64,000 nt of DNA, from contig NC_065571.1 of NCBI RefSeq assembly GCF_937616625.2, forward strand, positions 44,253,651 through 44,317,650, read 5' to 3'. Positions 22,632 through 34,566 of this stretch are shown piece by piece; within the stretch, counting starts at the first letter, position 1, and each line of letters begins with the position of its first letter. Made by a program: the position numbers and the translations under genes. Source of the stretch: Mercurialis annua. Its lineage: Eukaryota; Streptophyta; Magnoliopsida; Malpighiales; Euphorbiaceae. The notes beneath the pieces are model-generated. The model saw only the letters and a list, made by a program, of their open reading frames with translations, was not told the DNA's origin and made no database searches.

Positions 22632-22826
22632 TCTTATTTTGGTTTCGAATTTTTGTCGAATTCGAATAATATAAATAAATAATCTTACAGACAAAAGATT
22701 GATATCAAAGAAAAGGGATTTTATTAAAGGAAAATAGGTTTTCAGAATGGTTTGTACTTTGTATGTGCGAGGCTAGGGGTGAGCATTAGTTTGGTTCCGA
22801 CAAAACCCAACTGAAGATGTTCAAAC

Positions 22827-23876
22827 CATGGAATGTAAACTAACTGGGCTACTCGTGAGTTACTCGATATCGGTTCGGAAAAAGTTTGAACCGGGCTCGA
22901 ATTCGAGCTCGAACTACTCGAGTTTTATCTCGAGTCCAGCTCGAATATCAATTACTAAACTCGTGAGTCTCGCGAGTCTAAATGAGCCTGAACGAGTTTG
23001 TTATTAAATAATAATAAAAAAATTATTATAATTATATTAGATTTTTATACCTTTAAATTTAAGTGTTCATCATACTAGTTTCGCATTACGTGCTATGCAC
23101 GTGGCTCGTAACGTAACTCGTCAATATACATATTAGTAAATTTATTATAATTATATCAATTTTTTATTTATAATTAATATTAAATTAGTTAATAATTTTT
23201 GTAAAAGTAAATATAATATATTCGGTTATTAAATTTTTTTTCATACTGAATTTATTCTTCTTTTGCTTTTATAATAACTATAATTAAATAATTAACTTAA
23301 TTTTATTAATAATATCTTTAAAAATAATAAGATAGAAATTTAAATAATAATATATTGACCAAATACAGTATTTTAATTTTATAGTTAAATCAAACTAAAA
23401 GATAGGTATTTCTACTAATTTGGAGACAATTTAGTTATTTTTTACATACTAAAAATAAAAACTAAATTGGAGATAATTTAGATATCTATTTTAATTAGGC
23501 TTTAATTACAATAGTGATTAATTAAATAACTAATTAGTTAATGACTATAAAGCTTTCATTTAGTAATAAACTGAAAATGATTATTCAGTTAATTTGTCTG
23601 TCCCTCCCCCTCCCCATCCGTGCTTTTATATATAGAATAGATAAATGGGTTAAAGTGCATAACATATAATGAAAAATAATTAAAATGTATCAAATATGAT
23701 TATTTTAAATTTTATTAAATTCAAGTCGAGTTCGAGGTCGAGTAGTTCGAATATTGTTCGAGCTGGAGCTTAAGACTTTAAACCCGTTCAAACTTGAGCT
23801 CGCGCCTGTAAAACACACTCGAGCTCGAGTTCGAGCTTGGCCTAACTCATACTCGGCTCGGCTTATTTACACCCAT
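22827..23876. mobile_element. hAT-type MITE with CTCGAG-rich arms, split by a Helitron
   Basis: Flanked by perfect 8-bp duplications GTTCAAAC (22819-22826, 23877-23884); the match extends to 10 bp as ATGTTCAAAC. The ends are roughly inverted: ATGGAATGTAAACTAACTGGGC on the left and ATGGGTGTAAATAAGCCGAGCC in reverse complement on the right. The arms are palindromic tracts of CTCGAGCTCGA, characteristic of plant hAT MITEs whose ends read GGGTGTAAA...GAGCCGAGC. A 567-bp Helitron lies inside; without it the element is about 480 bp. Confidence 0.75.
23075..23641 (-). mobile_element. Non-autonomous Helitron nested in the hAT MITE
   Basis: On the minus strand the 5' end reads TCTATTCTATATATAAAAGC, preceded by A. 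The 3' end reads CTAG followed by T. Nine bases before the CTAG is the hairpin ACGTGC-ATA-GCACGT (23088-23102). 5' TC, a 3' hairpin then CTRR, insertion between A and T and no target duplication are the defining Helitron features. There is no Rep/helicase, so it is non-autonomous. Confidence 0.8.
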
Positions 23877-23884
23877 GTTCAAAC

Positions 23885-24560
23885 CTAATTACCTCATCGA
23901 CGAAATGCTTAAAATCAAACCGGCCAAATAAAAATTCATAGTTTAATGAATGATTATAAGAGTTTCAACCCCGTTGGCACGATTAATTCATAATTTGATA
24001 CATCATTAAATCACTTAGACTATCTTCAATAGCACATCAAATTGTCAATTTGGTTTTGCAGATCTTCTCCAATATTACTCTATATCAAACTCTATTACGG
24101 TGTACCTTATTTTTCAATTTATATTTAAGGTCACTCTATTATAGTAAACCTTAAAATAGAGTATTATTAGAGATGAAATAGAATACCCTATTATAGTGTA
24201 CTTTCATTGTAAATTCTATTATTAAAAATGTAGTTTTTGTTACAATATAATAAATAAGCATGTTCAATTTAACTAAAAATTTAAATATGTACTATTAAAT
24301 AAAATAGATTTGTATTTCTTAATTCAACAATTTATAAATTTAATATATATTAATGTTTTTTATTATTTAATAAATATAGTTATTATATTTTTTATTAAAT
24401 ATAGTTATTTTATATATTAGAAAATATATGAACATATTTAGAAAATATATTATTAAAATTAATAATATATTTTATTATGAATAAATATATAGAATTTGAT
24501 ATTAGTTGCTGAATTTTCATTGATTAGATTGTAAAGGTTTTTTCCAAGAAGATTACATAA
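23885..24560. other. AT-rich intergenic DNA
   Basis: Contains repeated CTCTATTATAGT/AATAGAGTA motifs in both orientations (24070-24210), suggesting an old foldback element, then extreme AT-rich sequence. No gene seen. Confidence 0.45.
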
Positions 24561-24582
24561 AAACAAATACATACATTTACTT

Positions 24583-25600
24583 TTAATACAACCCTATTGC
24601 CAATACAACATACAATAATACAATCCATGACATGAAAGAAAAAACATATGCTACATTCTTCTTTCTTACTGTAATCCTAATTTCTTTATTGACCTTTAAT
24701 TGCTTCCTTTTCAATCTCCTCATCTTTATTCGAATAACACCAACATCAACTTCAAATTGATTATGATTTTCTCCTCCAGCCTGCCTCCATTGCATTTTCA
24801 AGAATCCAATTTCTCTCTTCAAAACCAACTTATCTTCTTTAAGTTCATTAATTACCACTGCAACCCTATTCCTTATGGGTTCATCACAGCACTGGAAGAA
24901 ATTGCACTTGCTTGAATTCAATGGATTTCTCTGCATTGCTTGAATTCAGTTAACGAGTCTTATTATATGAAATAAAAATTAATTGAACAATAATAATAAA
25001 CAGAGATCAAAAGCTAATTTACATTTGAGAAACAATAGTTAAAGAACTTTTCCCCATATCTTCAACAATCCATGCAGTTCTTAGTGGAGATTTCAACTAG
25101 GGGTGTGCAAAAACCGACCGAAACCGAATAACCGAACCGAACCGACAAATTCGGTTCGGTTCGGTTTGAAAAAGTAGAATATTTTCGGTTGGTCGGTTCG
25201 GTTCGGTTTTTAAAGTAAAAAAATTTCAGTCACTTTTACACGTAAACCGAACCGAAAAACCGAACCGAACCGAAATAACCGACCGAACCGACAGGTTCGG
25301 TTCGGTTCGGTTTGAAAAATTAAATTTTTTCAGAATTTCGGTTCGGTTCGGTTTCTTAAAAAACCAAAAATTTCGGTTCGGTCGGTTCGGTTTAACCGAA
25401 TGCACACCCCTAATTTCAACCGCATTTTCTTAACTTTGTAGACAGAATCTTAGTGGACCTTTATAATAAATTGAAGAACTTGTTCATTTTGCAGTTCTTC
25501 GTCGACCTTTATAATTAAATTGAAGAACGTGTTCATTTTACAGCTTTTCGTCGACTCTGGATGAGGAGAACAAGAAATTAGACATTTCTCTCTTTCAATT
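24583..25600 (-). pseudogene. Degraded GRF-type zinc-finger/membrane-anchor gene
   Basis: Plant GRF-zinc-finger proteins of this group have a short finger (CxCG...LRTAW...GRRF..C....CNFFxW.D), a coiled coil and a C-terminal membrane helix. The 3' part is open at 24583-24936: KCNFFQCCDEPI, a Lys/Glu-rich helical stretch (VINELKEDKLVLKREIGFL) and a hydrophobic tail (FSFMSWIVLLYVVLAIGLY). The expected N-terminal half is found upstream on the same strand as SPLRTAWIVEDMGK at about 25040-25090. That half has lost its reading frame (TGCGGTTGAAATCTCC lacks one base) and is separated from what precedes it by a hAT MITE. Further 5' is a tandemly repeated GTCGACGA(A/G)(A/G)A(A/G)CTG...TTCTTCAATTTA unit (about 25450-25560). 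A transcribed short remnant is possible, but I see no intact finger. Confidence 0.6.
25098..25412. mobile_element. hAT-type MITE (TAGGGGTGTGCA ends)
   Basis: 315 bp with perfect terminal inverted repeats TAGGGGTGTGCA ... TGCACACCCCTA and perfect 8-bp duplications ATTTCAAC (25090-25097, 25413-25420). The interior is runs of ACCGAACCGAACC and its complement TTCGGTTCGGTT, so it folds back over most of its length. It inserted into the GRF-zinc-finger relic. Confidence 0.93.
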
Positions 25601-26134
25601 GATTGACAAATTAGTTTCTGATTGTAAATTAGGGTTTGAAACGGAGAATTTATTTTGGGATAGGTAATTAAGATTTTAAATGGATAAATTGTTTGGGGAT
25701 GGGTGGGAGGTAAGAGTTAATGCCGCATAGATTAATGGCAACGACTCTTTTAACGTCACATAAGTAACGTTAATGATATCACACGCTACCGTTAAACGGG
25801 ATGTTTACTTGTTCCATTTTAAAAACGCTAGGGTCATTTTTTTAGATAAAAACACATTAGGGCTCCAGGTGAGACACGGAAAAAATATCAGGGTCATCTT
25901 TGCACCTTTTTTCTATTAAAAAAAGGAGCCATGTGTGTGTTTATGGGTATTGGCGAAAGAGGAGGGTGGCGGCTTTATGAGCCAAGAAAGTTCCAGAGAC
26001 TGAGGAATCTGAAATTATCATAAACACAAACCCAAACTCAATCCCAAATTATATTTTATCTAGTTAATTTTTAAAAATCATAAGGAGAAGAAAAAAGAAA
26101 AGTAAATTGTTTGGGTAGAGAGAAAATAATAAAA

Positions 26135-29100
26135 ATGGGAGAGGAAGAGAAGGAAACAGCATCAAATTACAGGTACTGGGTGAGGGAAACAAAAGCAGAT
26201 GCAGCTCCTCTTCCTCTTCCTAAGAAACTTTCTCCCAATCACACTGATCATAATCCCAATCTTCCTACTCTCGGCTCTGTTTGGAATAAGGTAAGCTACC
26301 ATTTTCTTTTTTTTTTAGTTGCATTTCATCCATTCTTGATGTTTATATGCTCTAATTCTGTGGCTCTGCAGGCTGGTACTTGGGAAGAGAAAAACCTCAA
26401 TAAATGGGCTTCTGATAGGATTAAGGTATCTTACTCTTCATTGGCTGCTTTGCTTTGTAGCAATTTGTTTGTCTTTTTTATTAATAGTGTCATTGCAGGA
26501 GCTTCTTGTGGCAATTGGGTCCCTGGAGTTCTCTGCTGGCAAGGCAGAGATTTCTGAGGTCTCTAAATGTTATGGTGATGTGAGTTCTTTTCTCATTCAT
26601 TTTCTTTATTTTTTTTTACTTTTAGGTCTTCTTGTTTTCTCTGAAAGTTATCATCTTTATATATATGTAAGCAATGCTACTGTATTGGCATCCTTGCAAG
26701 TTGCAACCCATCTCATCTCATGTATATAAACTTTTGTGATATGAGCTGTAAATTTTTATATTTTTAGTAGATTGGACTCATTATTCTCTTCTCTTGCACA
26801 TTATTTAATAATTAGTTTCTTTTGTTGTCTCATTCCAATTTGTCTTTAAAATGGGATGATAAACAATCTAAACCAAACCATTATTCGAAGTGAAAGTTGA
26901 TTTTCAAATTATTTTGTTGATTATTCCTTTTGAAGATACAGGACAGTCTGAGTCTTAATTGGAATAACAAAAGTGCTAAAATTGAATATGTAAAAGTCAA
27001 AGACATTTTTTCTTTAGTTAGTCCGTCCCAGATGATGGAAAGTCTCTGAATTTCTGGTACCTGAATAAGATTACTTCAGTTTGAGAACCATGCTAGCTTC
27101 CTTTATAGGTTCGTGATAGGATTCTGCCTTTGGATATTATAATTTAGTTCCTTATGTGACATTGGACTATGTATCAATCTTGGTGGTTATTGATGGTTAT
27201 TTGTACTGCGAATGAGCAGGCCTTCTTGGTGACTGTGAGAAACAAGAAACGGGTTGGTTATACTTATGAGTTGACATTGAAAATAAAAGGTTACCTACCG
27301 CACTTTAACATTATTTCTCTTTTGTTTTCTTCAATCTAATGTTTATTGATTGTATGGTTATTTTTAACTGGAATAGGAGAGTGGACTGTCAAAGAGGAGC
27401 AAAAGACAGTCAAGGCTCATATTGATATCCCAGAGTTCTCCTTTGGAGAGCTAGATGATTTACAGGTGTGTTCTTTTTTGTTATTTTTTCTTCAATTGCA
27501 TGTTTAGCAATGTGTTTGGGAGGCTCTAAAAGACTAGATTTCAATTTTATTTGTTCATGCTTCGCATTTAGAACTTTTAGGAATTGAAGTCTATTCTTAA
27601 GGGACAAAAAAAATAGCATTTTGCAATTGTATTTCATTTTTTAACCAAGAAATCATTTGGTTTATTGCTATTGGGATGTGTTATTTAGAAACTTAAACAT
27701 TTGAGCAACTTTGTCATATTATAGGAGAAGCATAGAAAATTAGTTAAATTCTTATCAATTCAATGGTCCATGACTCCATGTCATGTTTACAAAATCCAAT
27801 ATGATTTTATCAACAAAAGAGTTACTCTAAACAGATCGAAACTTTAGTAGACTAATTAAATTTCATCACTTGATTTATTTTAGACGGGTTCACTTAAGAT
27901 CGGAGACTTGGTGATCTGACTTAATTAGTTAAAATTTATGGTTAATTTTATCTTTAGAAATTAATACATGTTAAATGGACATTAAAAGTGAGAATTATCT
28001 TTCGCTAATGACTTTGGTGTTGAGGGTGCACATATTTTTATTCTATATGTTTCAATAAAGAAAGAAACCCTTCTAATTATGCAAATCTATAGTGTAAATT
28101 GAACAATAACTAAGCAAAAGTAGATGTCCTCATTTAGATATAGGGCCTGTGGTTTAATAACATATTCAAAGCAAGTCGATTGAAGAGTCTCAAATGAGGA
28201 TTATGCATGATATTTTCTTTTATTGCTTCTCGCTCTTTAATGAGCTGTCAACAGGGTATTTACCTATGCACCAGGAAGACATTTTCTCCTAGACGTTCCA
28301 ATTAAAAACTTCGGCACATATAGTTTTGAGCATGTTGAGAATGAAAATATTTACTAGTTTAATTCTTCCGAATTTCATGCTTATACATTTCCATATAGCT
28401 GTACCTGTCTGCTATTGAAGAACTTGTCAAAATAATCTATTTAGTGTCCCAACCAATTGTCTTTAGTAAAATATTATGATGCCAACACCATGATCATAGG
28501 TACGCAAAAAGCCATCTTTAGGCTGTTATGAGAATTGGCTCTTGTTCAAGAGAAGAAAAGAATTTAGAATAAAGTATGTATCTCCCATAGCTTATTGTAC
28601 TATTATGTGCTTTGTTTACATGTGATGAGCTTTAGTGTTAGTTATCTGTATTGGGTATTTATAATTTAATTTATGAGTGGGGTCGTTATTTGTATTGGGT
28701 AGTTTCTACAATAAATTAATGGCTACTGATGAAAATTTATGGAAATTTCAGAAATAAAAGTTTGAGATCCTTAAACCTAAAAATCTGTCAAACGAGCTCT
28801 AATTTTGTATTTCATAATATGTAGATGAAGAAAAATCCAGAAATATAATTCCTTGAAGAATCCCTTTTTTAAATGATTCTTTAATTCCCCTATACCTAGA
28901 TTCGAAAGTCAGATGTGTACATAAATTCTGAAAGGATTGTCTACTGAATCCTTGCTACTTTTTTGTCATGTTGATGAATATCCCAAAAACTTTATATTTT
29001 TTTCACACTTTAAACTTGCTAAATAGATTCTACAGTTTTATTTAGATGCACCAATTAAAGCACTTGTAGAAATAAGTTTGGATTGATAAAGGATTAAGTT

Positions 29101-30705
29101 AATAATTTAACAAAAAAAATCTCTATTCAAGTAATAATAACATAATTTTCGATGATTTCAGGAAACCTGTAACATATCACCTCAACTCTCTCTCTATTAA
29201 TCTTCTCACTGAAATTTAGGCAATTTACCTTAAAAAATTCAAATGAGGGAATCATGAGGTATTGAAAAGTAGGAAAATAATTGTTACTTAATGCACAAAG
29301 GAAGTGTTTTGAAAGTTATGATTCGTTAAATGTTTTCTACATGTTCGGTTTGCTAACACTAGGTGAAATTCTCCAATATTTTAGTGACCATATCTTTGTA
29401 ATTTACATTAAACATAAGATTTGCTGATAATTTTATTGTGCGTGCATGTGCAAACATAAGGAGAGCCTTACTTTCAATGGCAATGATAATCCATGCCTCT
29501 GTATCCGTCTGTCGGCTTTTGATTTAAATTGAACCATGATTCACCATATGCTTTATCATTTAGGTTGGGGGCTATGTTGATTTGGTTTTCAATTTAGATA
29601 TCTGAACTGGTCAGGAGCAAAATATTAATATAGCCAGCTTTCGCTACTAGAAAGCATGATTGTTTCTTTTCGATCTTTAATTTTCCTGAATGATTTTCGC
29701 CCACTTTGAAATGAGTCCTCGTGTATTTGGTCACATGTAAAACCAAAACAAAATTCCATGTCTTTTTTCAATGATAACCTTCCTCCACTGCGTTTGGCTA
29801 TTGCTGGAAAAAGTTCTTGCTATGACTGACATCTATTATATGAAAGATTTTCATTTGGCATTTGGTTCATGAGGAGAATCAGTAATGGTCTTCATCATTT
29901 TTCTTGCTCTTTTAATGGATAAGTTGATACAGCACATCCACAGGACATGTTGTGGTCAATGATTGCAAATAACAGAGTCTAGTAAACCAAAGTCGAACTT
30001 GGTGTTACAGGAAGTTAAGAGTTATAAAGTAGAATTGTAGAGTTTTAAGGATTTCAAGTAAAGTTGAATTTAACCAAAAGTTAATATTTTTGACTTTCCT
30101 GAATGAAAGAAGGAGAATCAGCAAGTTTAGATGGTGCAAAAGTCAAATAACAAACCTTTTAGATACAGTAGTTAGCCATATGTTCTAGGTTCTATTTATC
30201 AAAGGGGTAGGACAGGATGTCAACAATAAGAAATTAAAGCAATGGTGGGTGAAGTGAAGAAATGCGATAGGGGTCTGTATAATGGCAGAGCATCGTAGTT
30301 GAAGGCTCACGAGGCACTCGTCTAGACACAAAGGCATGTAATATTTCACTAAATAAAAATAAAATGAATTTTAGAATGTTAAAATAAACACCATGTTAAT
30401 TTCAGTGTTATTTGCCAGTCTCTTCCTAAGTCATGCGCCTATTGTGTTTTTTTTTTCCGTCAACAAGATGCACTGTTTAATTGATTATAACGTATTTTGA
30501 AAGCAAAATTAAACGTGTTGCATAGGTATGAGTTTCTATTTTGTTATTTGGTCTTTAAATTTAAATCAATGCTATTTTGTAGATGGAAATTCGCCTCAGC
30601 GATGGGAAGGATCTTCCCCAGCAGATTAACCAGGACCTGAAGCTGTTTCTGCAGCCCATTCGTGAAAAGTTGCTCCAGTTCGAGCAGGAACTCAAAGATC
30701 GGTAG
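26135..30705 (+). CDS. Aha1 N-terminal-domain protein (Hsp90 ATPase activator-like)
   Basis: Six exons give 190 aa: 26135-26290, 26372-26425, 26499-26579, 27220-27289, 27377-27465, 30583-30705 (TAG 30703-30705), all GT-AG, phases closing. Aha1 proteins bind the middle domain of Hsp90 and stimulate its ATPase in the cytosol. The Aha1_N signature is visible: SVWNKAGTWEEKNLNKWASDRIKE, then LEFSAGKAEISEVSKCYGDAFL and KRVGYTYELTLKIKGEW, followed by IDIPEFSFGELDD. The C-terminal AHSA1/START-like domain of full-length Aha1 is absent, which is normal for this plant type (Arabidopsis At5g58110-like, from memory). I start at the ATG at 26135. Intron 5 is unusually long (3.1 kb) and I see no transposon with clear ends in it. 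It converges on the ROS3-like gene. Confidence 0.92.
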
Positions 30706-31559
30706 AGTTGTCGTGCAGGAACCTTTGGAACTTGATTCCCGATATCATTTGTTGTGTAACACTATTTAGTATTCATTGTTACTTGTTAGCATATGATTTT
30801 ATTTCAATTACATGTAGTGGAACATAAGATCAAGTATGCAAATGCTTTCTTGATCATGACTATGATACTAATGGATTTTGAACTTTTTGCTTGCCATTAA
30901 ATTTAGTATATGGTGAATTGTCAAGACATGAAAGCCTTGCCAAACCAAGTATGGTTCTGCTTCTGCAATGCTTGCACTTATCAAGTATTTACTAATCTAC
31001 AGTGTTGATTTGAATCAATACTATTATTAGAGTTAATAAAATTATTGTTGGAGTTTCAACGAGGCAAAATGCCTAATTAACAGCACCACATACGATTCGC
31101 ATTCTTTATCTGGCGTATTTTATTTGTAAACGGTATTAGAATTTTGTTATTCAAAGATTAGAATTTAGTTTTAAGTATTTTATTTGGTTAACTATTACAC
31201 CTGAACACAAGGTAATATAATTTTATGGGTGACAGTAATTCTTTTTTTTTTTAAATATCTTATATGGCTACAATTTCGTTGATCTGCTGAGAATTGCAAC
31301 TTGGCTGCAAAATCTGCTGAAAGTTTCTCCAAGTGAATTTAACAGGGCAATCAGCAATGTAAGATAAAGTAGAGCATTACACCAGTCTGCAAAACCATAT
31401 GAAATATCTTAATCATCATCAAGATAAATGCAGTTTATGAAGGTCACTACACAATACACAAAATCAGTTCATTACCCCGACAAAATTATCTTGTGTCAAT
31501 TACTCGATTCTAATTCTGTAAAACCTAGCATGACACTAGCCAAACTTAGTCTCATGCAA
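30706..31559. other. Intergenic space between two converging genes
   Basis: Holds the presumed 3' untranslated ends of the Aha1-domain gene (plus) and the ROS3-like gene (minus). No other gene or repeat is evident. Confidence 0.6.
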
Positions 31560-34277
31560 CTATTTCCCCTTGATTGATCTCTTGCGAGATCCGCTCAGCG
31601 CTGCTCTAATATTTTCCCACTCTTTAACTGATTCCTGGGTCCTCATAAAAGGCCGACTCTCACCAATTGTCACAACTTTTCTTTTTGGTGGTGCGTTATT
31701 TTTGTTCTCGGATGGAACTGGAGTATCAATCGCTACTACTCCACCTTCTTGCTTATTTGCCGACTTCTTTTTGTTTTCTGCTGGAGCTGAACCATTGTTA
31801 TCACCCATAACAATGAGCTGGTCAGATTTTGGACTACTTTTTACATCATCATTCCTTTCGATACCAGAACTTGTAACAGGTGTACAAGATTCGCTTTTAC
31901 CTGTTTTTATTGGCTCTTGCTTGTCAAATTTAACGCCTGGCAAGATTTGGCTGATGCTAAAACTGCTGTTACAGTGTACCAATTGTGTCCATGAAGCTTT
32001 CTGGAGCCACGCAGAACCTCTGCCTGCCTTATCTAAGCCAAAATCCAATTGGGTAGGTTGAGCTTCTACAAGCCCTAGGGCAGGTTGAGCTTCTACAAGC
32101 CCTTGGGCAGGTTGAGCTTCTACAAGCACTTGGGCAGGTTGAGCTTCTACAAGCACTTGCGTAGGTTGAGCTTCTACAAGCCCTTGGGCAGGTTGAGCTT
32201 CTACTAGCACTTGGGCAGGTTGAGCTTCTACAAGCCCTTGCGTAGGTTGAGCTTCTACAAGCCCTTGGGTAGGTTGAGTTTCTACAAGCCCTTGCGTAGG
32301 TTGAGCTTCTACAAGCCCTTCTCCTTCTGATTTGTCCAACTGACTTCTCCAATTTTTATTTGTCAACTTCCTCTTGTTTTTCTTTTTAATGGAGTGAAGT
32401 GTGGCATCAGGTTCCGTTTCCTCTTTCTTTTTGGAAGAAATGGCAGGAAATATGTCAGAGATATTGACTACACCATTGCTCTTATCCCCCACAAGTTCCC
32501 TCCATGAAGACTTCTGGGACCATTTAGCACCAGTAGCTGATTGTTTCACACTTGGTTGTGATTCAATATGCTGATTTCCAGAGCCAGGCTCATTTGAATG
32601 AGCATGCAAACTCCCATTACCTCGAGCAATGGCAGATTCATATTGATTTGTATGATTTTCTTCAGTATTTCTTGTCTTCTTTTTTAGGACTTCTTGCGCT
32701 GGTCTGTCTTCATAAGTTTTTCTTTTCATAGACTTTGGCTCCTTAATCTTTGATAAAGCAAACATAGTCAAAATTCAGATCTCAGAAATAAAAAAATGTA
32801 AAACGGGTGCCAACTGAAACTTGAATTTCATAATCAGGAACTGAAGCATACCTGATTAGTGAAGGACCTCTCCTTCCTTTGGCTCACCACATTTAATATA
32901 AGGCCATCTTCATCTTCAGTAGAATAACCTTCACTTTCATCAAGTTGCGGATCAGCAGTTTCTTCTTTAGAATAGTCTTCTTCTTCGGTCCTTTCAATTT
33001 CAGTATGAGCAGCTTCTGGAACATTGTGCATCTTAAAAAGCCTATTCATCACAGAATTCATCATACCGACCTCTTTCTCATTCATTCCACCACCTTGTTC
33101 TTCCAGAATAGCAATCTGATTTTCTTTAGCAGAAAGAGAACCAGAATGCTCTTCACAATCACAGAAATGTTTAGGAAGAGAAGGAACTTCAAAATTTCTA
33201 AAACTGTATTTGTGCTTGCCAGTTCCATTGAATGGTATGGATTTCAACTGCAAAGAATTTTGAGTGTAAGAATGAAAATTGCTGTTGTATCCAGGGGTTG
33301 GATTATGAAAATACAATGACCAAAGCACAAAATAAACGCATAAAGGTAAGACATCTATTTCATCAAATATCACCTTTTGCAATCCTGGAAAGAATATCGT
33401 GAGTTGCTTCTTTTCCGAACTGAGATCTTTCATCGGCTTTGTCGAAAACTCTGTCTTCTTGTCCACATCATCTTCAACGTCCTCACTAAATGCACCACTG
33501 GCAGGCTCAGCATCTTCAGCCCATTCTCGTTTCATACGATCAAGATAATGTTCTTTAGCCTTCTCAAGTCTCAGCTTCCTACCTTTCCAAACACACCCAT
33601 TATACTGCAAATAATTTAAATTAGCACCCACACAATAATACAGCTCAACACCAAAAACAAAAGGGTTTCGCAAACATGTCAAACGAAAATTAAAACATAA
33701 TAAACATCAACAAGCAATTAAATGTGGCGGGCTTAAAAATAGAATTTTCATTGACATCATACACACTTATAAAATTTTAGTACACATTAGAATTTTCAAT
33801 GAAATCCAAACAAATCGTCTTTACTTGAAATCTAGGTAGCACGAACACGGGACACTTAGAGGAAATGGTTTTCCTCTAAGATTTCTTATGTTGAAAATGA
33901 AGTTTTGCGTCCGAAACACAAAGTGTCCGTGTTCTCGAAACAGAAAACTTTAATTGAATGAAGTGTCCGTGCTACTTAGCTTGAAATTCTATAAAAAACA
34001 ATAATTACACAGCATATAATTAAATGAAAACGCAGCTTACAGTGCTGAAGAGCTTGGTGAGAGAAGAGACGGATTGGGGTGAGAAGTCAATGTAGGCAAA
34101 GCTGCGGCCTTTAGTTCTGATAATTTCGACAGATTGAAACCCTAATCCCAATTTCGAAAATAAATTGTGAAGCTCATCTTCCGTAACAGTGTCGCCCAAT
34201 CCTCCGACATGTATTCTTACTCTTTCCGGTACTGTATTTTTCAGATTGTTGTCTTCTCCTTCTCCTTCAACTTCCAT
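31560..34277 (-). CDS. ROS3: RRM protein of the REPRESSOR OF SILENCING 3 type
   Basis: Four exons give 683 aa: 34277-34041, 33604-33374, 33247-32852, 32747-31560 (TAG 31560-31562); all introns GT-AG, all phase 0. An N-terminal RNA-recognition motif (about residues 17-110) shows RNP2 IHVGGL and RNP1 RSFAYIDF. A basic-acidic linker follows (KGRKLRLEKAKEHYLDR is conserved in the family). The long C-terminal exon is low-complexity and charged, with two copies of a W-x-Q-K-x-S-W-x-x-L motif (residues about 364-373 and 535-544) flanking ten 9-residue repeats. In Arabidopsis ROS3 is an RNA-binding partner of the DNA demethylase ROS1 that counters transcriptional silencing; animal and yeast relatives of this RRM family are nucleolar. 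Orthology is inferred from domain layout and from the neighbouring Aha1-domain gene. A MULE lies only about 140 bp upstream of the start codon. Confidence 0.87.
32052..32321 (-). repeat. 27-bp coding minisatellite in ROS3-like exon 4
   Basis: Ten in-frame copies of a 9-codon unit encoding (G/V)LVEAQP(A/T)(Q/L), residues about 432-521 of the ROS3-like protein. Units differ mainly at first residue G/V and seventh residue A/T in a mosaic pattern, as expected from unequal exchange. The unit length is a multiple of three, so copy-number change keeps the frame. Confidence 0.95.
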
Positions 34278-34414
34278 TTTTCTTGGCTACTGCCTTTTCT
34301 CAGTCCCCTGCCGCCCCCCTTCACTACTGCTAATGGCTTAATAACAAAATAGTCAAATGTTTTAATTTTTGTAATAATAGTCTAATTTATTTATTTTAAT
34401 AAATTTAGTTATAC

Positions 34415-34560
34415 TGGATTGCTATTCGCCGCCCCCTTTTGCTTAGCACCGCACAGGCAAAGGACAATTTTACCCTTTTCACATTTTCAATAGATAACCA
34501 ATTCATAAAAAAAAAACTAAATCCTCTCAACTCATTCAACTTTTCACAAATTCATATTTT
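34415..34560 (+). repeat. Left terminal inverted repeat of the MULE
   Basis: GCTATTCGCCGCCCCCTTTTGCTTAGCACCGCACAGGCAAA at 34421 onward matches the inverted right end nearly base for base. After a diverged gap, A-rich + (C)AAxxxTCTCTCAACT(C/T)ATTC matches again. The translation start of the PMD gene is 7 bp beyond. Confidence 0.85.
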
Positions 34561-34566
34561 ACGAAA

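Noticed and set aside
22776..22826. TAGGGGTGAGCATTAG as the start of a complete hAT MITE
   Set aside because: No matching end or duplication found; it is at most a truncated copy next to the real element starting at 22827.
32029..32352. 107-codon frame of ACRSSTYAR repeats, and the opposite-strand frame 31570-32061
   Set aside because: Shadows of the 27-bp repeat array and of the ROS3-like exon; no independent protein features.
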